Shown: positions 63,026 through 64,000 of the stretch, piece after piece
How the letters are laid out: every line of letters begins with the position of its first letter
Position numbering within the stretch: position 1 is the stretch's first letter
Origin: CAJJDF01 sp965657945
Lineage (GTDB): Bacteria > Bacteroidota > Bacteroidia > Flavobacteriales_D > CAJJDF01
Assembly: GCA_965657945.1 (NCBI GenBank)
Contig: CBFHPW010000010.1
Coordinates: forward strand, 1-64,000
Length of the DNA: 64,000 bases
Direction of reading: 5' to 3'
Made by a program: the position numbers and the translations under genes
The notes under the pieces: generated by a model
Database searches by the model: none
Told to the model about the DNA's origin: nothing
Seen by the model: the letters and a program-made list of their open reading frames with translations, nothing else

Positions 63026-63517
63026 TTAAATCCAACTACCTTTTATTGGCCTTTCCCACTCAGATAAAAACTCGGCTTTTGAAGTTATCAGTCCATTGTA
63101 AAAAACAGTTGAATCTGATAGTTCACCCGAATTAAGTTTATTTCTCAATTCCCTAAAAGGTAAAGCTTCGATACTTCCATTGTGATGAATAGCCACTAAC
63201 ATTCTGTCCATTAATTGCAATCCAAGAATTTGTTCCAATTCTTTGATAAACTTTACCGAAGAATCTTGAGCTCTTCCACACATGGTATCGCCTTCTGTAT
63301 CTGCAAAAATGGCAATAAATCTATTCTTGATAATTTGAAAAGCTCCTTTCACTAATTTACCATGTGAATCCCACTGCGAAAGAAATACGTTGGCATATTT
63401 TTCAATCTCAGCAACTTGTGATTCTGTGAATTCTTGGTTACTGGTGTACACCCATGCTTTTGCTTGGTTGTCAATTCCATTAAAATCTGTTCCTATATGT
63501 GTGGTTGTTGCTGTCAT
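63026..63517 (-). CDS. Conserved Bacteroidota protein often labelled ABC transporter ATPase
   Basis: A 163-residue soluble protein. AWVYTSNQEFTESQVAEIEKYANVFLSQWDSHG and FIAIFADTEGDTMCGRAQDSSVKFI are typical of a conserved Bacteroidota family. Databases commonly call members ABC transporter ATPase, but no Walker A, Walker B or ABC signature is present. The FADTEG segment and conserved Cys may be functional. It is encoded after the Fe-S protein on the same strand, 64 nt apart. Confidence 0.78.
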   Translation of the reverse strand: MTATTTHIGTDFNGIDNQAKAWVYTSNQEFTESQVAEIEKYANVFLSQWDSHGKLVKGAFQIIKNRFIAIFADTEGDTMCGRAQDSSVKFIKELEQILGLQLMDRMLVAIHHNGSIEALPFRELRNKLNSGELSDSTVFYNGLITSKAEFLSEWERPIKGSWI

Positions 63518-63581
63518 TGTTTCTATTTTATTCTGTCCTTGTTCTGAACCTCAAATGAAAAACCTAGATTTTAAAGCTGTA

Positions 63582-64000
63582 TTACAAATCCTGAGCCTGA
63601 GCAATCAACTCAGCGATATCCATTACCTGAATATCTCCTTCTTTTTCGGCCAGTTTCACTCCGTCAGTCATCATGGTATTACAAAATGGACATCCTGTGG
63701 CAATCACATCGGGTTTCACCTCCAGCGCATCCTCTGTTCGTTCTACATTTACTTCTTTATTCCCTTTCTCTGCCTCTTTAAACATTTGAGCGCCTCCTGC
63801 TCCACAACACAAACCTTTGGTCCGACAACGTTTCATCTCTACCAATTCGGCATCCAATGTTTCCAATACTTTCCTTGGCGCTTCGTACACATCGTTGGCT
63901 CTTCCTAAGTAACAAGGATCGTGAAAAGTGATTTTCTTCCCTTTGAATGGTTTTCCATCTTCAATTCTCAATTTTCCCGAATCAATTAATTCTTGTATGA
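63582..64000 (-). CDS. CCG-domain (Fe-S)-binding oxidoreductase, partial
   Basis: The last 139 residues of a heterodisulfide reductase B/GlpC-like protein; the 5' part runs off the right edge and the frame is open to base 64000. HDPCYLGRANDVYEAPRK, GLCCGAGGAQMF and ATGCPFCNTMM form the second CCG domain, which binds a non-cubane 4Fe-4S cluster in HdrB. In Bacteroidota such proteins often work with an ETF or quinone oxidoreductase. The partner genes lie outside the window. Confidence 0.9.
   Translation of the reverse strand, partial: IQELIDSGKLRIEDGKPFKGKKITFHDPCYLGRANDVYEAPRKVLETLDAELVEMKRCRTKGLCCGAGGAQMFKEAEKGNKEVNVERTEDALEVKPDVIATGCPFCNTMMTDGVKLAEKEGDIQVMDIAELIAQAQDL

Noticed and set aside
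63390..63908. 172-codon plus-strand open frame
   Set aside because: It runs antisense to the CCG-domain protein and the neighbouring conserved gene; its cysteine/phenylalanine-rich sequence is typical of an antisense shadow.

Overview
The window is chromosomal DNA from a member of the Bacteroidota, most likely a marine or freshwater Flavobacteriales-type organism. Five independent signals point there: low-GC, densely packed genes; type IX secretion (T9SS) C-terminal sorting domains on several secreted proteins; PorP/SprF and DUF5723 outer-membrane proteins; a DUF4249 lipoprotein next to a TonB-dependent receptor; and promoters of the Bacteroidota type (TTTG-N19-TAnnTTTG). A run of 99 Ns at 53132-53230 shows a draft, scaffolded assembly. 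No transposase, integrase, prophage, CRISPR array, rRNA or tRNA gene was seen.

Layout. 1-12082 is a surface/secretome region: a very large M4 metalloprotease with PKD, CUB and 51-residue repeats that runs off the left edge; a lipoprotein/DUF5723 pair; and a glucan cluster with two carbohydrate-binding-like secreted proteins and a GH16 beta-glucanase. These three glucan genes share a 24-nt dyad motif just before their start codons. 12531-27509 is mostly housekeeping: GAPDH, SpoT, PyrD, an HMG-CoA-lyase-like enzyme, bL28, dihydroorotase, DUF6671, aminopeptidase P, PIN-PhoH, bL33, DUF4295, FtsY and RimO. 27516-34840 holds ComEC, DacB, two glycosyltransferases and an MFS transporter. 35087-42401 is a tight minus-strand operon: LVIVP-repeat T9SS cargo, PorP/SprF, a TPR-PD40-OmpA-DUF1573 fusion, DinB and a CocE-like T9SS hydrolase. 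42495-54849 carries DUF6438, YidC, AroQ, 3-hydroxyacyl-CoA dehydrogenase, a PAS histidine kinase with response regulator, a catalytically impaired dihydroorotase paralogue, a SpmAB-like membrane protein, isochorismate synthase, an AnmK gene broken by the gap, a glycosyltransferase fragment and MarC. 55093-64000 carries DUF4249 with its TonB receptor, a TerB-DnaJ protein, acyl-CoA dehydrogenase, a LOG-family protein, a frameshifted Cys-rich secreted protein, DUF1801, a lipoprotein, a conserved Bacteroidota protein and a CCG-domain Fe-S protein cut by the right edge.

How it fits together. The surface genes suggest a heterotroph that degrades protein and beta-glucan outside the cell through T9SS. 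PyrD, PyrC and the pseudo-dihydroorotase belong to pyrimidine synthesis, AroQ and MenF to the shikimate/menaquinone route, and the acyl-CoA and hydroxyacyl-CoA dehydrogenases to beta-oxidation-type metabolism. The least explained items are the shared dyad motif of the glucan genes, the DUF1573-OmpA fusion in the PorP/SprF operon, the pseudo-dihydroorotase, and two small broken genes that simple ORF calling misses.
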